Positions 52,496 to 61,342 are shown, counted from the stretch's first letter. The stretch: 64,000 nt of DNA from Bacteroidota bacterium (GCA_020056225.1 JAGVIE010000047.1:1-64000), one strand, 5' to 3'. Numbers and translations are program-made. Notes: generated from the letters alone by a model not told the origin.

Positions 52496-53938
52496 ATGAA
52501 AAAGAATATTATCATCAGCGTAATTATCATTGTCATCGTAGGGTTAGCAGGACTATATTTCTACCCAAAGATTTTCCCATCCAAACCGGAGAGGAAAATA
52601 CTTTACTGGACAGATCCGATGTTACCAGGCGATCGCAGCGATCATCCCGGTAAATCTCCTATGGGAATGGAAAGAACTCCTGTTTATGCAGATGAAGCAC
52701 AATCGGAAACAACGGGTCAAAATACATCTGCAGAGGAGAGTTACTACACCTGCCCTATGCATTCATCGGTTAGGAGTGACAAACCCGGCGCATGCCCTGT
52801 CTGCGGAATGGCTTTGGTGAAGAAAACAAAAATGCAAAGTGCTTCGGAAGAAGAAATAAAAAACTTGCAACAGGTGAGTCTGTCGGCGTCGCAGCGTGTA
52901 ATTGCCAACGTCTCCACTACTGCGGTTACACGGCAAGATATTAATAAAGAAATTTCTGCTGTTGGTGTTGTTGATTTTGCAGAACCATTACAAACAACAG
53001 TTACTGCTCGATTCAGAGGGCGAATAGAAAAACTCTATGTTAATTACACGGGCGAATTAGTGAAACAAGGTCAGCCGTTATTTGATTTGTACAGCCCCGA
53101 TTTAGTTTCTGCACAACAGGAATTTATCATCGCGCTGAACTCACTCGGCGATTCACTTTTCTCCGGTGCAAATCAGTCTCTGTTGCTTCAAGCATCCAGA
53201 GATAAATTACGCATTCATTTTGGGATGACTGAGAAACAAATTGCCATCATCGAAAAAACCAGACAAACGCAATCAACGATGACATTTTTCTCACCCATCT
53301 CCGGCACAGTTATCACAAAAGAAATTCAGGAAGGACAATATGTTGACGAAGGTATGCCCCTTTACAAACTTGCCGACTTATCGAACGTGTGGATTTACTT
53401 GGATGTGTACGAAAAAGATATTCGATTCATTTTAATGAATCATCCCGTACAAATTACTACTGAAGTTTACCCTAACGAGAAATTCAGAGGCAAAGTTACA
53501 TTCATTGACCCGGTCATCAACAATGAAACTAGAACAGTCCGTGTGCGAAGTGAGTTTGCAAATCCAAACGGAAAATTGAAACCACAGATGTATGTGAAGG
53601 CTCAGATTCATGTTCCGTCGTCATCCGCGCTCGTTGTTCCTACAACCGCTGTTTTATATACTGGAAAGAGAACTCTTGTTTGGATAGAAGTTAAACCGAA
53701 CACATTTGAGCCACGTGAGGTAGAACTTGGAATCAGCAGCGGATCTTTCATCGAAGTACTTTCAGGACTTGAAGAAGATGAAAACGTTGTAACCTCAGGA
53801 GGATATTTGCTTGAATCGGAGAGTCAGCTCCAGCAACCGGGCGGCGCTTCCAGTGGACATCAACATGAAGGAACAAAGAAAGACCCGGAGGATAACAATA
53901 AAAAATCCGGTGACGAACACAAAGAGCATCAAATGTAG
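52496..53938 (+). CDS. cusB: CusB-like periplasmic adaptor with heavy-metal-binding domain
   Basis: A 480-residue membrane fusion protein. A single N-terminal membrane anchor is followed by the N-terminal metal domain of CusB: ILYWTDPMLPGDRSDHPGKS, PMGMERTPVYAD, then a second, YTCPMHSSVRSDKPGACPVC with GMALVKK. The adaptor part has the lipoyl-like SAVGVVDFAEPLQTTVTARF and the beta-barrel TEVYPNEKFRGKVTFIDPVI. The C-terminus is His-rich (GHQHEGTKKDPEDNNKKSG). It hands Cu(I)/Ag(I) to CusA. Confidence 0.94.
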   Translation: MKKNIIISVIIIVIVGLAGLYFYPKIFPSKPERKILYWTDPMLPGDRSDHPGKSPMGMERTPVYADEAQSETTGQNTSAEESYYTCPMHSSVRSDKPGACPVCGMALVKKTKMQSASEEEIKNLQQVSLSASQRVIANVSTTAVTRQDINKEISAVGVVDFAEPLQTTVTARFRGRIEKLYVNYTGELVKQGQPLFDLYSPDLVSAQQEFIIALNSLGDSLFSGANQSLLLQASRDKLRIHFGMTEKQIAIIEKTRQTQSTMTFFSPISGTVITKEIQEGQYVDEGMPLYKLADLSNVWIYLDVYEKDIRFILMNHPVQITTEVYPNEKFRGKVTFIDPVINNETRTVRVRSEFANPNGKLKPQMYVKAQIHVPSSSALVVPTTAVLYTGKRTLVWIEVKPNTFEPREVELGISSGSFIEVLSGLEEDENVVTSGGYLLESESQLQQPGGASSGHQHEGTKKDPEDNNKKSGDEHKEHQM

Positions 53939-53940
53939 AA

Positions 53941-53985
53941 CATTGCTGATTGATTACTGATTACGGATAACAGATTACTGAAATA
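53941..53985. repeat. tgattactgatta repeat after cusB
   Basis: gctgattgattactgattacggataacagattactgaa, a short array of attactgat variants in the 65-bp gap after cusB. Confidence 0.4.
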
Positions 53986-54003
53986 CTAAAAAGGAAATTG
54001 AAC

Positions 54004-54447
54004 ATGATAAACCAAGGATTTAAGAAACTTGAAATATATCAACGAAGTCATAAACTCGCAATTCAAATTCATGAGATGACCCTAACCTTACCCAAATTTG
54101 AAATCTACGAAGAAGGAAGTCAGATACGTCGTTCATCAAAATCTATTCCTTCTAACATAGTAGAAGGATATTGTTTAGGAAAACATAAAAACGAGTTTTT
54201 GCTTTATCTCAACCGCTCCTATGCCTCTGCTGAGGAAACAAATGAACATCTCAAACTGTTGTTTGAATCAAATTCTCTCAAAGATGAAAATTCATACAAG
54301 ACGCTTAGAGCAGAATACGAAATACTGTGCATGATGGTTTCCAAATTCATTCAATCGGTTAGCGAAAATCATACCCCCCCTTTATATCTCAAAGAGGATG
54401 AGGCAAGTTACAATACTGAAATCCATAATCCGCAAACCGAAATCTGA
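54004..54447 (+). CDS. four-helix-bundle protein (23S rRNA IVP-like) between cusB and cusA
   Basis: A 147-residue helical protein of the four-helix-bundle/23S-rRNA intervening-sequence family. Hallmarks: FKKLEIYQRSHKLAIQIHEM, then SQIRRSSKSIPSNIVEGYCL, EFLLYLNRSYASAEETNEHL and a C-terminal YKTLRAEYEILCMMVSKFIQ. ATG 54004 is used (TTG 53998 is the other candidate). The end of the protein carries the repeat-derived TEIHNPQTEI. Nothing in the family relates to copper, so its place between cusB and cusA is probably an insertion. Confidence 0.85.
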   Translation: MINQGFKKLEIYQRSHKLAIQIHEMTLTLPKFEIYEEGSQIRRSSKSIPSNIVEGYCLGKHKNEFLLYLNRSYASAEETNEHLKLLFESNSLKDENSYKTLRAEYEILCMMVSKFIQSVSENHTPPLYLKEDEASYNTEIHNPQTEI

Positions 54448-54456
54448 AATCGAGGA
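54408..54456. repeat. repeat copy at the cusA start
   Basis: aatactgaaatccataatccgcaaaccgaaatctgaaatcga, overlapping the 3' end of the four-helix gene (encoding NTEIHNPQTEI) and the frame preceding cusA (encoding IIRKPKSEIEE). Confidence 0.5.
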
Positions 54457-54460
54457 ATTT

Positions 54461-57400
54461 ATGATAGAAAAAATAATTGATTACTGCGCCCGCAACAAAT
54501 TTATCGTCATTTTATTTTATTTGATAATTGTTGGCTGGGGCATCTGGGCTGTCGTCAACACGCCGCTCGACGCAATTCCTGATTTGTCGGAAAACCAAGT
54601 CATCGTCTTTACTGAGTGGATGGGACGTTCACCTAAGCTTATTGAAGACCAAATTACATTTCCGCTTGTAACTGCTTTACAGGGCGTTCCTGAAGTTCAT
54701 GCTATCCGCGCGCAATCTATGTTCGGTATGTCCTTCATATATATCATATTTGATGAGCGCACAGATTTGTACTGGGCAAGAAGCCGTGTGCTGGAAAAAT
54801 TATCTACAATCCAATCAGCACTTCCTCAAGGTTCAAAAATGCAACTCGGACCAGATGGAACCGGAGTCGGTCACGTATTTTGGTACACACTCGAAGGCAA
54901 GCAAGATTTAGGAACACTGCGAGCGATCCAAGATTGGTACGTAAAGCTGAACCTTCAAGGAGTTCAGGGCGTTGCAGAAGTTGCAAGCATCGGCGGATAT
55001 GTTCGTCAGTATCAGGTTGATGTTGACCCCAACAAGATGAAATCGTATGGCTTATCTCTTTCTAATATTCAAAACGCAGTTATGCGTTCCAACAATGATG
55101 TTGGTGGAAAACTTCTTGAGATCAACGATGCGGAATATTTTGTTCGCGGACAAGGCTATATCAAGTCTGTTCGGGATATTCAAAATATAGTTGTCGGAAC
55201 AGGTTCGAATGGAGTACCAATCTACGTCAGCAACATTGGAACGGTGCAACTCGGACCTGACATTCGACGCGGCTCAATCGAGAAAGACGGAAAAGGTCAG
55301 GTTGTCGGCGGAATAGTCGTGATGCGCTATGGTGAAAATGCAAAAGCGGTGATTGACCGTATCAAACAACGCATAACGGAAATTTCTCCGGGACTTCCTG
55401 AAGGAGTTGAAATCAAACCGGCATACGACCGCAGTGATATTATCACAGCCTCGATCGAAACATTAAAAGGCGCGCTCATCGAAGAAGCAATAGTCGTTAG
55501 CATTGTAGTATTTCTTTTTCTCCTACATTTCAGAAGCGTTCTTCGCGTTATCATTGAAATTCCGGTCGCGGTATTGATCGCGTTCATCTGCATGAAAATA
55601 TTTGGCATCACTTCAAACATCATGTCGTTAGGAGGAATTGCCATTGCCATCGGTGTCATTGTTGATGCATCCATTGTGCTTGTGGAAAATGCGTATCGGA
55701 ACGTCGCACGTGCGCAGGAGGAAAAAGGAGAATTGACGACACAAGACTATATTGAAATCTCCATTGTCTCTGCAAAACAAGTGGGTCCTTCTATTTTCTT
55801 TGCAGTCGCAATTATGGTCGTCTCATTCCTTCCCGTCTTTATGTTAGAAGGACAAGAAGGGAAGTTATTTCGTCCACTCGCCTTTACCAAAACATTCGTG
55901 TTAGCCGGTTCTGCTATTATAGCCATAACTCTCGTACCAATGTTGATGACCATGCTGACAAGAGGAAAATTTAAATCGGAAAAGAAGAATCCAATCACGC
56001 GCCTCCTGAATCGTATTTATGCGCCCGTTATTCATTGGGTGTTGAACCACAGAAAATTAACAATTGCGCTTAACGTGATCGCTCTCCTCATAACAATACC
56101 TATGATGACGAATATCGGATCAGAATTCATGCCTCCGTTGGATGAAGGAAGTTTGCTCTTTATGCCGGTTACACTTCCCTCCGCTTCTATCACGGAAGTG
56201 AACCGCATACTACAGGTGCAAGATGCGATTATCAAATCGGTACCGGAAGTTGAACAGGTATTGGGAAAAGTTGGAAAAGCAGAAACCTCAACTGACCCCG
56301 CGCCGATTAGTATGATTGAATCGATCATCTTATTGAAACCGAAATCTCAATGGCGAAAAGGTTTGACGAAAGATGATATAATTGCCGAACTCGATTCCAA
56401 ACTCCAGATACCCGGAGTTCGAAACGGTTGGACGCAGCCGATAATCAATCGCATCAACATGCTTTCAACGGGTGTGCGAACCGACCTCGGAATAAAAATA
56501 TTCGGGAAAGATTTAGACACGCTTGAGCGCCTGGCGATTCAGGCAGAACAAATTGTACGAAAAGTTCCGGGTGCGGCTGACTTGTACGCAGAGCGAACTC
56601 AAGGCGGTTACTTTCTAGATATAAAAATTGACCGTGAAGCGGTCGCACGTTATGGAATCAACGTTGGGGACGTGCAAGATATTATTGAAACAGCTATCGG
56701 TGGTCAAAATATCGGTGTCGTCATCGATGGACGTCAACGATTTCCCATTCGTGTCCGATATGAACGCGAATACCGAGACAACATCGAAGCGCTCAAGAAT
56801 CTTCTTGTTCCGGTAAACACAACTTCATCGGAACAAATGAATTCATCATCGTCTCAAAATATTTCTTCAGGTATGAACGGCGGGCAAAGCTCTGGAATGT
56901 CGAATTCAAAACAATCTCAAATCTCAAATCCAAAATCTGATATATCAAATCCATCAAAAGTTTCATCTCGCTCTTATTTGCCTCTTGCCCAGTTAGCAAA
57001 AATTGAAATTGTTCCCGGTCCTCCAATGATATCGAGCGAGAATGCACAGCTTCGTTCGATAGTATTTCTCAACGTTCGTGGACGCGACATGGGTAGTTTT
57101 GTCGGAGAAGCAAAAGATGTTTTGGAAAAAGAGCTCAAACTGCCGCAAGGATACACTCTTCAGTGGAGCGGTCAGTGGGAAAACCAAATCCGCGCTAAGA
57201 AACGTCTTGAGGTTCTGATGCCGGTAGTGTTCCTTATAATTTTTGTGATGCTGTACTTTACGACGAAAGATTATTTGGAAGCATTTGTGGTTATGCTATC
57301 GGTTCCCTTCGCTTTAATTGGTGGTGTCTATCTGATTTATATTCTCGGATATAATTTTTCAGTAGCTGTTTGGATCGGATTCATTGCGTTATACGGAGTA

Positions 57401-57784
57401 GCAGTACAAACCGGCGTAGTGATGGTTGTATATCTCCACGAGTCGCTTGACCGGAGACTGCACGATTTCGAATTGGGAAAACGAGGAGCGATAATCCGGC
57501 AGGATGTTATAGATGCAACAATTGAAGGAGCTGTACTGCGCTTGCGTCCCAAAATCATGACGGTATGTACGGCACTTATCGGGCTTGTGCCAATCATGTG
57601 GAGCACAGGAGTAGGCGCTGACGTTATGAAGCCAATCGCTGCACCAATGATAGGCGGCTTGATTACTTCTGCTATCCACGTGCTTGTTGTAACGCCGATT
57701 CTTTTCAGCTACATGAAAGAACATGCTTTGAAGAAAGGCACTCTGAAGAAATCACACATGGCAAGCTGGATGAAAGAAGGATAA
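54461..57784 (+). CDS. cusA: CusA-like RND heavy-metal efflux pump
   Basis: An 1107-residue HME-RND transporter, exporting Cu(I)/Ag(I) by proton antiport with CusB and CusC. Start ATG 54461 behind gaggaattt (the frame is open from 54398, but this is repeat DNA). Recognisable parts: TPLDAIPDLSENQVIVFTEW, AIAIGVIVDASIVLVENAYR (fourth membrane helix region with the Asp), KQVGPSIFFAVAIMVVSFLP. A low-complexity insert of about 50 residues (NTTSSEQMNSSSSQNISSGM, then NGGQSSGMSNSKQSQISNPK and SDISNPSK) occupies a periplasmic loop before LPLAQLAKIEI. Ordinary homologues I know lack it. Confidence 0.95.
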   Translation: MIEKIIDYCARNKFIVILFYLIIVGWGIWAVVNTPLDAIPDLSENQVIVFTEWMGRSPKLIEDQITFPLVTALQGVPEVHAIRAQSMFGMSFIYIIFDERTDLYWARSRVLEKLSTIQSALPQGSKMQLGPDGTGVGHVFWYTLEGKQDLGTLRAIQDWYVKLNLQGVQGVAEVASIGGYVRQYQVDVDPNKMKSYGLSLSNIQNAVMRSNNDVGGKLLEINDAEYFVRGQGYIKSVRDIQNIVVGTGSNGVPIYVSNIGTVQLGPDIRRGSIEKDGKGQVVGGIVVMRYGENAKAVIDRIKQRITEISPGLPEGVEIKPAYDRSDIITASIETLKGALIEEAIVVSIVVFLFLLHFRSVLRVIIEIPVAVLIAFICMKIFGITSNIMSLGGIAIAIGVIVDASIVLVENAYRNVARAQEEKGELTTQDYIEISIVSAKQVGPSIFFAVAIMVVSFLPVFMLEGQEGKLFRPLAFTKTFVLAGSAIIAITLVPMLMTMLTRGKFKSEKKNPITRLLNRIYAPVIHWVLNHRKLTIALNVIALLITIPMMTNIGSEFMPPLDEGSLLFMPVTLPSASITEVNRILQVQDAIIKSVPEVEQVLGKVGKAETSTDPAPISMIESIILLKPKSQWRKGLTKDDIIAELDSKLQIPGVRNGWTQPIINRINMLSTGVRTDLGIKIFGKDLDTLERLAIQAEQIVRKVPGAADLYAERTQGGYFLDIKIDREAVARYGINVGDVQDIIETAIGGQNIGVVIDGRQRFPIRVRYEREYRDNIEALKNLLVPVNTTSSEQMNSSSSQNISSGMNGGQSSGMSNSKQSQISNPKSDISNPSKVSSRSYLPLAQLAKIEIVPGPPMISSENAQLRSIVFLNVRGRDMGSFVGEAKDVLEKELKLPQGYTLQWSGQWENQIRAKKRLEVLMPVVFLIIFVMLYFTTKDYLEAFVVMLSVPFALIGGVYLIYILGYNFSVAVWIGFIALYGVAVQTGVVMVVYLHESLDRRLHDFELGKRGAIIRQDVIDATIEGAVLRLRPKIMTVCTALIGLVPIMWSTGVGADVMKPIAAPMIGGLITSAIHVLVVTPILFSYMKEHALKKGTLKKSHMASWMKEG
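56909..56960. repeat. repeat copy inside cusA
   Basis: caatctcaaatctcaaatccaaaatctgatatatcaaatcc, in frame as QSQISNPKSDISNPS. It lies in the low-complexity insert of the pump. Confidence 0.55.
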
Positions 57785-57834
57785 ACTGAAAATATTTAAA
57801 TTTGAATAATAATATAACTTAAAGGAGAAATAAT

Positions 57835-58362
57835 ATGCAAAACATACATCCGTATTTTGTTCACTTTCCGATTGCAATTCTTGCGGTTGGATTGCTTTGG
57901 GACTTACTTGGAATCTTATTGAAAAAAGAATCTCTCAAGAATGCCGGCTGGTGGGCGCAGCTTTTTGGCACCGTTGCAATTGTCATCACGGCTATAACCG
58001 GTTTAATCGCCGCCAATACAGTTGTACACAAAGATGCTGCACATGAAATCATGGAGACTCACGAGACAATCGGATTGATAGTTACCGGCGTTTTCATTGT
58101 TTTGTTTCTTTGGAGAAGCTTCCTGAAGACAGCATTACCATCCCAAAAACTACAACAAATTATTTATTTGGTAATTGGCGGACTCGCTGTCCTTATGATG
58201 CTTTATGGTGCTCATTTAGGCGGAAAATTAGTTTACGAATTCGGCGTTGGTGGAAGCGCTGTACAACAGTCAACTCATCCGCCCCAGCATAATGATGCAA
58301 GCGAGGAACATGAGCATGGAGCTGATCGTGATTCAACAGGTGAATCGGAACATCAACATTAA
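57835..58362 (+). CDS. DUF2231 membrane protein with His-rich tail
   Basis: A 175-residue inner-membrane protein matching DUF2231: MQNIHPYFVHFPIAILAVGL, with HP and HF in the first segment, then VHKDAAHEIMETHETIGLIV (His pairs) and four hydrophobic helices in all. The tail EEHEHGADRDSTGESEHQH is a metal-binding type extension. Start behind aaaggag. It follows cusA by 50 bp. Presumed membrane metal sensor or haem-like binder; function unproven. Confidence 0.88.
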   Translation: MQNIHPYFVHFPIAILAVGLLWDLLGILLKKESLKNAGWWAQLFGTVAIVITAITGLIAANTVVHKDAAHEIMETHETIGLIVTGVFIVLFLWRSFLKTALPSQKLQQIIYLVIGGLAVLMMLYGAHLGGKLVYEFGVGGSAVQQSTHPPQHNDASEEHEHGADRDSTGESEHQH

Positions 58363-58380
58363 ATCATAAGGAATAATACA

Positions 58381-58830
58381 ATGAAACAATTCACATTATA
58401 TCTGACTATCATCATCTTGAGTATCTTAATCGCATCTGTGAATATTTTTGCTCAATGTTCAATGGGTTCAAGTGGACATCAACATGGCGCGAAGAAAACG
58501 GAGCCACATTCTGAACATAAAATAGTAGTACCTCCATCGAAGGGTTATGCATTCATAAATGATGATGGCATGCAGGAAGCCACCATAATAATAAAAGATG
58601 GTTACCATCCAAATACAATCGTTGTAAAAAAGGGAATCCCATTGCGTCTCAACTTCGATCTTCAGGAGGAAGGATGCACGGCTACAGTTTCTTTCAAGGA
58701 TTTCGATGTTGAGAAATTGCTTGCACCGTTTGAAATCAGTCCGGTGGAATTCACACCCGATATTTCCGGCTCATTCACTTTCGCATGTCCCATGAATATG
58801 ATCGAAGGAACAATTGAGGTTAAGGAATAA
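58381..58830 (+). CDS. cupredoxin-domain protein
   Basis: A 149-residue exported protein with a signal peptide ending in NIFAQ and a short Met/His stretch MGSSGHQHGAKKTEPHSEH. The cupredoxin fold follows: QEATIIIKDGYHPNTIVVKK, GIPLRLNFDLQEEGCTATVS, and the metal site FACPMNMIEGTIEV (C-P-M-x-M). The Cys126/Met ligands suggest a type-1-like copper centre or Cu/Ag carrier. Its stop is two bases before the next ATG. Confidence 0.88.
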   Translation: MKQFTLYLTIIILSILIASVNIFAQCSMGSSGHQHGAKKTEPHSEHKIVVPPSKGYAFINDDGMQEATIIIKDGYHPNTIVVKKGIPLRLNFDLQEEGCTATVSFKDFDVEKLLAPFEISPVEFTPDISGSFTFACPMNMIEGTIEVKE

Positions 58831-58832
58831 CA

Positions 58833-59459
58833 ATGAAACACACAGAAAGAATAATGAAACAGATGAAGAAGCAAAACAGTATAGTCCTAATTCTCAATCT
58901 AATTTTGATATCCTCGTTTTTGCTGTTTTCCGGATGCATGATGTCGGGGATGATGATGGACCATTCTTCTCATGGACAAAATACAACTCACGAAAAAAAT
59001 AACACCGAAATACTTGTTAAAGAAATTATCACCAAAGATTATAGAGTCGTTGCTGAGATTCCAACCGTAATAATTGATCGAGAATCATTTGCGTTTCTTC
59101 GGGTCTATCCGTCGAACGATTCTACCCTTCTCTCAATGGAAGGTACGGTTACGCTTCGAGATGTTGGTAATAATAACGTTGTTATCTCGAGCCAAAGGTT
59201 TATTGTTTCGAAGAATCAGGAATATGAATATAAATTCAGTTTGCATCATCCATCCGATTATCGAATCATCTTCGAGATCGAATCAATTAACGAAAATATA
59301 CTTGATAAGCCGATCATTGCCGAGGGTTTAGTGAAATTTCAACCGATGAGTGGACACTCTGGCGACAATGGCGGTTTCAAATTGTCAACACCAATGATAA
59401 TTGGGGGCGTGCTTATGGTTTCGATGATGATAGTAATGATAATGGCGAAACCATTTTAA
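58833..59459 (+). CDS. Met/His-rich lipoprotein, unassigned
   Basis: A 208-residue protein with a basic N-terminus, a hydrophobic signal and a lipobox FLLFSGC, then MMSGMMMDHSSHGQN (Met/His-rich). The body is beta-rich (LRVYPSNDSTLLSMEGTVTL) like an immunoglobulin-type or FixH/CopC-like domain, and residues about 189-206 form a second membrane segment full of Met (MIIGGVLMVSMMIVMIMAKP). Its sequence overlaps no neighbour; the start codon is behind aaggaataac. Family not recognised. Confidence 0.75.
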   Translation: MKHTERIMKQMKKQNSIVLILNLILISSFLLFSGCMMSGMMMDHSSHGQNTTHEKNNTEILVKEIITKDYRVVAEIPTVIIDRESFAFLRVYPSNDSTLLSMEGTVTLRDVGNNNVVISSQRFIVSKNQEYEYKFSLHHPSDYRIIFEIESINENILDKPIIAEGLVKFQPMSGHSGDNGGFKLSTPMIIGGVLMVSMMIVMIMAKPF

Positions 59460-59494
59460 TAACATCACAAATAATAAACAGAAGGAATAACACA

Positions 59495-59719
59495 ATGAAA
59501 CGATTCACATTTTATCTGGCTGCTTTAATGCTTAGCACATTTCTGTTGGGAACATCGAACTATGCTCAGGAAATAATTCAATCAAAGAAACACGTTAAAG
59601 TGCAGAAACAAATCCATAAACAAAAGATTGTTTACACATGCCCCATGGATCCGGAAGTCCAATCTGATAAACCGGGTAAATGTCCAAAGTGCAAGATGAA
59701 CTTAGAAAAAAGGTTATAA
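59495..59719 (+). CDS. small exported heavy-metal-binding-domain protein
   Basis: A 74-residue protein: signal peptide to TSNYAQ, then a spacer rich in Lys and one heavy-metal-binding domain YTCPMDPEVQSDKPGKCPKC plus KMNLEKRL. The final C-x-x-C-K-M replaces the common C-x-x-C-G-M. It is probably a periplasmic metal carrier. Confidence 0.85.
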   Translation: MKRFTFYLAALMLSTFLLGTSNYAQEIIQSKKHVKVQKQIHKQKIVYTCPMDPEVQSDKPGKCPKCKMNLEKRL

Positions 59720-59721
59720 AG

Positions 59722-59841
59722 ATGGACACACAAACAAAAATTCAGAAAGACGTTTACACATGTCCGATGCATGCTGAAGTAACCTCCAATAAACCAGGCA
59801 TATGTTCTAAATGTGGAATGAAGTTAGAAAAAGTTAAATGA
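59722..59841 (+). CDS. 39-residue heavy-metal-binding-domain protein
   Basis: A very short gene of 39 codons, ATG 59722, starting 2 bp after the previous stop: MDTQTKIQKDVYTCPMHAEV, then TSNKPGICSKCGMKLEKVK. It is a bare domain without signal peptide, so it would stay in the cytosol or be translated together with the preceding one. The intact C-P-M-H and C-x-x-C-G-M motifs argue it is real in spite of the length. Confidence 0.7.
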   Translation: MDTQTKIQKDVYTCPMHAEVTSNKPGICSKCGMKLEKVK

Positions 59842-59884
59842 TAAGAAAATCAGTTCCCGATGAAATAATAGAAATGAGGAAAAA

Positions 59885-60466
59885 ATGAAACCGATAATAA
59901 TAATAACAACAATAGCGCTTGCTCTTATAATTGTTGGCTGTTCGAAAGAATCTACATCACCTCTGAACGGTCCACAAACAGATAATTTCACAGTTGATCC
60001 CAAAGACGGTGCAGCAGGAGTCCGTTTAGATGCTGGAATTACATTCAGCTTTGCCAAGTCAGTTGATCGAGCGGTGGTAGAAAATAATCTGCATCTCATA
60101 AGTGAATTTGCTATGGCTGATTCCCTCTGCCCTATCAGCGATTCTATGGGACATGGTATGATGGGTAATGCGATGATGGATTCTATGAAGATGAATCATC
60201 TGATGTCGCAACATCGTACTGCCGGTAAATTTCAATGGAATGGGAATAACACCCAGTGCATTTTACAACCCGATTCAATGATGAGGCCAAACATGAGATA
60301 TATGATTCATATTGGCAGTGAAATGATTAAGATGATGGAATCACAAATGGGGAATATGAATATTATGGGTAATCATGGAACCGGAATGACTGCAAACGAT
60401 ATGTTCTACCACTTTACAACAATGGACACGACCCAAATAGGAACTGGACATGAAGGACATCATTAA
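59885..60466 (+). CDS. Met-rich Ig-like lipoprotein
   Basis: A 193-residue lipoprotein: signal and lipobox LIIVGC, then an SbsA/Big_5-type Ig-like fold (NFTVDPKDGAAGVRLDAGIT, FSFAKSVDRAVVENN; FQWNGNNTQCILQPD), with Met/His insertions MGHGMMGNAMMDSMKMNHLM and IKMMESQMGNMNIMGNHG. The C-terminus ends THEGHH-like in GTGHEGHH. Such a Met/His load on an Ig-like scaffold fits binding of Cu(I)/Ag(I) in the outer envelope (inference). Confidence 0.78.
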   Translation: MKPIIIITTIALALIIVGCSKESTSPLNGPQTDNFTVDPKDGAAGVRLDAGITFSFAKSVDRAVVENNLHLISEFAMADSLCPISDSMGHGMMGNAMMDSMKMNHLMSQHRTAGKFQWNGNNTQCILQPDSMMRPNMRYMIHIGSEMIKMMESQMGNMNIMGNHGTGMTANDMFYHFTTMDTTQIGTGHEGHH

Positions 60467-60609
60467 AATCAACACATGACTAAGAAAGATTCTACAACAG
60501 CTTCCTTGAGCTGGAGCAATACCAATAATAGTGAGCCGGATGAAAGAGAACTAAGTAAGAATTTAATTAAATATCATAATCAACAAAAATTAATAATAAG
60601 GAGTAACAA

Positions 60610-61110
60610 ATGAAATTACGAAATATGTTCGCTCTGTTATTCGTAGTATTAGTATCAGTTTCCGTGGTTTTATCACAATCTGATACCCAAAAAACAGACG
60701 CTAAAAAAGAAAAACAAAAAGCATGCTGCCCAACTGATAAGGCCGCAAAGTCCGAAACTAAATCTGAATCTAAATTAGATGACAAAAAATTAGATTGCAC
60801 ATCGAAAGATGCGACTCACAAACACGATGGTAACTCAGATTGCATGAAAAAAGAAACAACTAATAAATCTTCGATGTATAGTTGTCCGATGCATCCTGAT
60901 GTTACATCAGACAAAGAAGGAAAATGTTCGAAATGCGGAATGGCACTAGAAAAAGTCAAAATTTTGGACAAAGAAACAAAAGTCGAAAAACATTCGAAGA
61001 TGAGTCACGATGTGTATGGCTGTTCGATGTGTCCGGATGTAAAATCAGACAAACCCGGCAAATGTCCGAAATGCGGAATGAATTTGGAAAAAGTTAAAAA
61101 AGGTGAATGA
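60610..61110 (+). CDS. exported protein with two heavy-metal-binding domains
   Basis: A 166-residue protein with signal peptide (start behind aaggag), a Lys/Asp-rich spacer with CCPTDKAAKS, and two tandem domains: YSCPMHPDVTSDKEGKCSKC (plus GMALEKVKI) and YGCSMCPDVKSDKPGKCPKC (plus GMNLEKVKK). The second has C-S-M-C in place of C-P-M-H. Periplasmic metal buffer or donor. Last gene of the metal island; a hairpin follows. Confidence 0.85.
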   Translation: MKLRNMFALLFVVLVSVSVVLSQSDTQKTDAKKEKQKACCPTDKAAKSETKSESKLDDKKLDCTSKDATHKHDGNSDCMKKETTNKSSMYSCPMHPDVTSDKEGKCSKCGMALEKVKILDKETKVEKHSKMSHDVYGCSMCPDVKSDKPGKCPKCGMNLEKVKKGE

Positions 61111-61133
61111 TCGTAATAATTATGATATAAAGG

Positions 61134-61160
61134 TGGAGTCCACTTATCAAGTGGACTCCA
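61134..61160. terminator. hairpin at the end of the metal island
   Basis: Twelve-base perfect arms tggagtccactt (61134-61145) and aagtggactcca (61149-61160) with a 3-nt loop, 23 bp after the stop codon at 61110. No U tract follows. The 180 bp from there to the pseudogene hold no visible gene. Confidence 0.6.
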
Positions 61161-61342
61161 TCATGTCCGAGGACTTTGCTTGTCACGAATTCTCTTTTCG
61201 GGGACATTTTAAATAGTATTAACTACCGTTTTGCAAACTATCATACGACAAATTTCCTTGCGGCAAAAAAAATGGAACGAGCACTATAATCTCTCTATGA
61301 AAAGAGGAGTGTCTTGGTCTGTGCTGTTAACTGCAGTTGCCG

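Noticed and set aside
52444-52653. Open frame overlapping the cusC/cusB junction
   Set aside because: A shadow frame of cusB with no conserved features.
54398-54460. Upstream extension of CusA
   Set aside because: The 21 extra codons come from the dispersed repeat; ATG 54461 has a clear ribosome site and gives the family start MIEKIIDYC.
60476-60613. A 45-codon frame that overlaps the start of the two-domain metal protein (ATGA)
   Set aside because: No ribosome site, no recognisable sequence and ordinary A/T-rich composition; coding is possible but unsupported.
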